Shown here: in pieces, positions 5,337 through 5,885 of the stretch
Position numbering within the stretch: position 1 is the first letter of the stretch
Layout of the letters: each line of letters starts with the position of its first letter
Source: Ktedonobacteraceae bacterium
GTDB taxonomy: Bacteria; Chloroflexota; Ktedonobacteria; Ktedonobacterales; Ktedonobacteraceae
Length of the DNA stretch: 5,885 bases
Direction: 5' to 3'
Assembly: GCA_014896635.1 (NCBI GenBank)
Contig: JADBKA010000275.1
Location: 1-5,885, forward strand
Program-made: the position numbers and the translations under genes
The notes under the pieces: model-generated
Seen by the model: only the letters and a program-made list of their open reading frames with translations
The model's database searches: none
What the model was told of the DNA's origin: nothing

Positions 5337-5885
5337 TGTGGCCTGCCAGGTCTGCCAGGGCGTTGCGCACCGCCGGGTCTTCGCGGTGTCCCTCGAAATC
5401 GAGGTAGAAGACATATTCCCAGGGACGCTGGCGCGAGGGACGCGATTCGAGCTTGAGCAGGTTGATGTGGTTGTCGGCCAGGAAGCCGAGACAGCGGTAC
5501 AGCGAGCCGGGCTGATGGGCCGTTGCCATGACGATCATCGTTTTGGCCGGGCCGGCGCGGCGTGGGGCCGGTTCACGTCCGAGGGCGATAAAGCGCGTAT
5601 AGTTGTCTTTGATCGTCTGGATGCCGCGAGCCAGGATCTCCAACTGGTACAGTTCTGCCGCGCGGGCTGCCGCTACCGCTGCCACGCCTTCAAGATTTTC
5701 CTCGCGGACCATCTTGGCGCTGCCGGCAGTGTCGTAGGTGGCGACAATCTCTACTCCCAGTTCGCGCAGGTAGACATCGCACTGTGCCAGCGCCTGCGGA
5801 TGCGAGATCACGCGCTTGATATCGCTGATCTGCTGTCCCGGCCGGCAGAAGCGCCTTCCGGATGGGTGAACGCCACGCTGTATGC
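5293..5885 (-). CDS. pheA: Prephenate dehydratase, C-terminal part, running off the window
   Basis: The enzyme decarboxylates and dehydrates prephenate to phenylpyruvate in phenylalanine synthesis. Visible residues (numbered from the GTG at 5811) start with the conserved SHPQALAQC (3-11). They continue through TYDTAGSAKMV (25-35), AAVAAARAAELY (44-55) and the catalytic NYTRF (70-74, Thr-Arg-Phe motif). A C-terminal ACT domain follows (about 91-168) with PGSLYRCLGFLA and the ESRP motif (122-125), which in this family senses phenylalanine for feedback inhibition. The frame stays open from 5811 to the window edge, so the GTG is internal, not a start. The last stretch before the edge (about 5842-5885) does not look like the expected HCLL-type strand and may be shifted in frame. 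No chorismate mutase domain is visible, but the N-terminal portion is outside. The gene shares 44 bp at its 3' end with the convergent surface-protein gene, and I see no terminator there. Confidence 0.93.
   Translation of the reverse strand, partial: IQRGVHPSGRRFCRPGQQISDIKRVISHPQALAQCDVYLRELGVEIVATYDTAGSAKMVREENLEGVAAVAAARAAELYQLEILARGIQTIKDNYTRFIALGREPAPRRAGPAKTMIVMATAHQPGSLYRCLGFLADNHINLLKLESRPSRQRPWEYVFYLDFEGHREDPAVRNALADLAGHTTFCKVLGSFAQSR

Overview
The window reads as ordinary bacterial chromosome of moderate GC content, with AT-rich intergenic stretches. It contains no phage, insertion sequence, CRISPR array, tRNA or rRNA that I can see. The protein styles suggest Chloroflexota, probably Ktedonobacteria-like: an Eis-type GNAT acetyltransferase, a DUF1858-Mrp fusion, an SRPBCC protein and a membrane-anchored twin jelly-roll protein. 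This placement is an inference from family resemblance only and is not secure.

Layout from left to right. Positions 1-130 are non-coding and rich in inverted repeats. Positions 131-1499 (minus) hold an Eis-like GNAT acetyltransferase gene broken by a frameshift near 1037-1055. Positions 1500-2273 form a long intergenic region. It holds a good minus-strand sigma70-type promoter (1970-1999), a 49-codon minus-strand small ORF with a strong Shine-Dalgarno (1758-1907), an imperfect terminator-like hairpin (2036-2071) and a plus-strand extended -10 promoter (2114-2142). The plus promoter drives a Mrp/NBP35-type P-loop ATPase (2274-3308), which ends in a very strong bidirectional terminator (3336-3373). 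Convergent to it lies an SRPBCC-fold gene (3372-3812, minus) that seems to have lost its N-terminus. A plus-strand, membrane-anchored protein of two tandem extracellular jelly-roll-like repeats follows (3894-5336). Its 3' end overlaps by 44 bp the convergent 3' end of a prephenate dehydratase gene (minus), which runs off the right edge.

No shared pathway joins these genes; the window looks like several independent one-gene units. The most interesting points are these: (1) the promoter, ribosome site and small-ORF unit upstream of the acetyltransferase gene; (2) a Mrp ATPase that lacks the usual C-terminal CxxC but carries a CxxC in an N-terminal DUF1858 domain; (3) an 11-mer (AAAAGCAGGAG) that recurs in two terminator-like hairpins and once more where the SRPBCC reading frame loses family resemblance; (4) the cysteine-paired twin-domain surface protein. 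Two or three apparent frame breaks in 5.9 kb also raise the possibility of sequence error.
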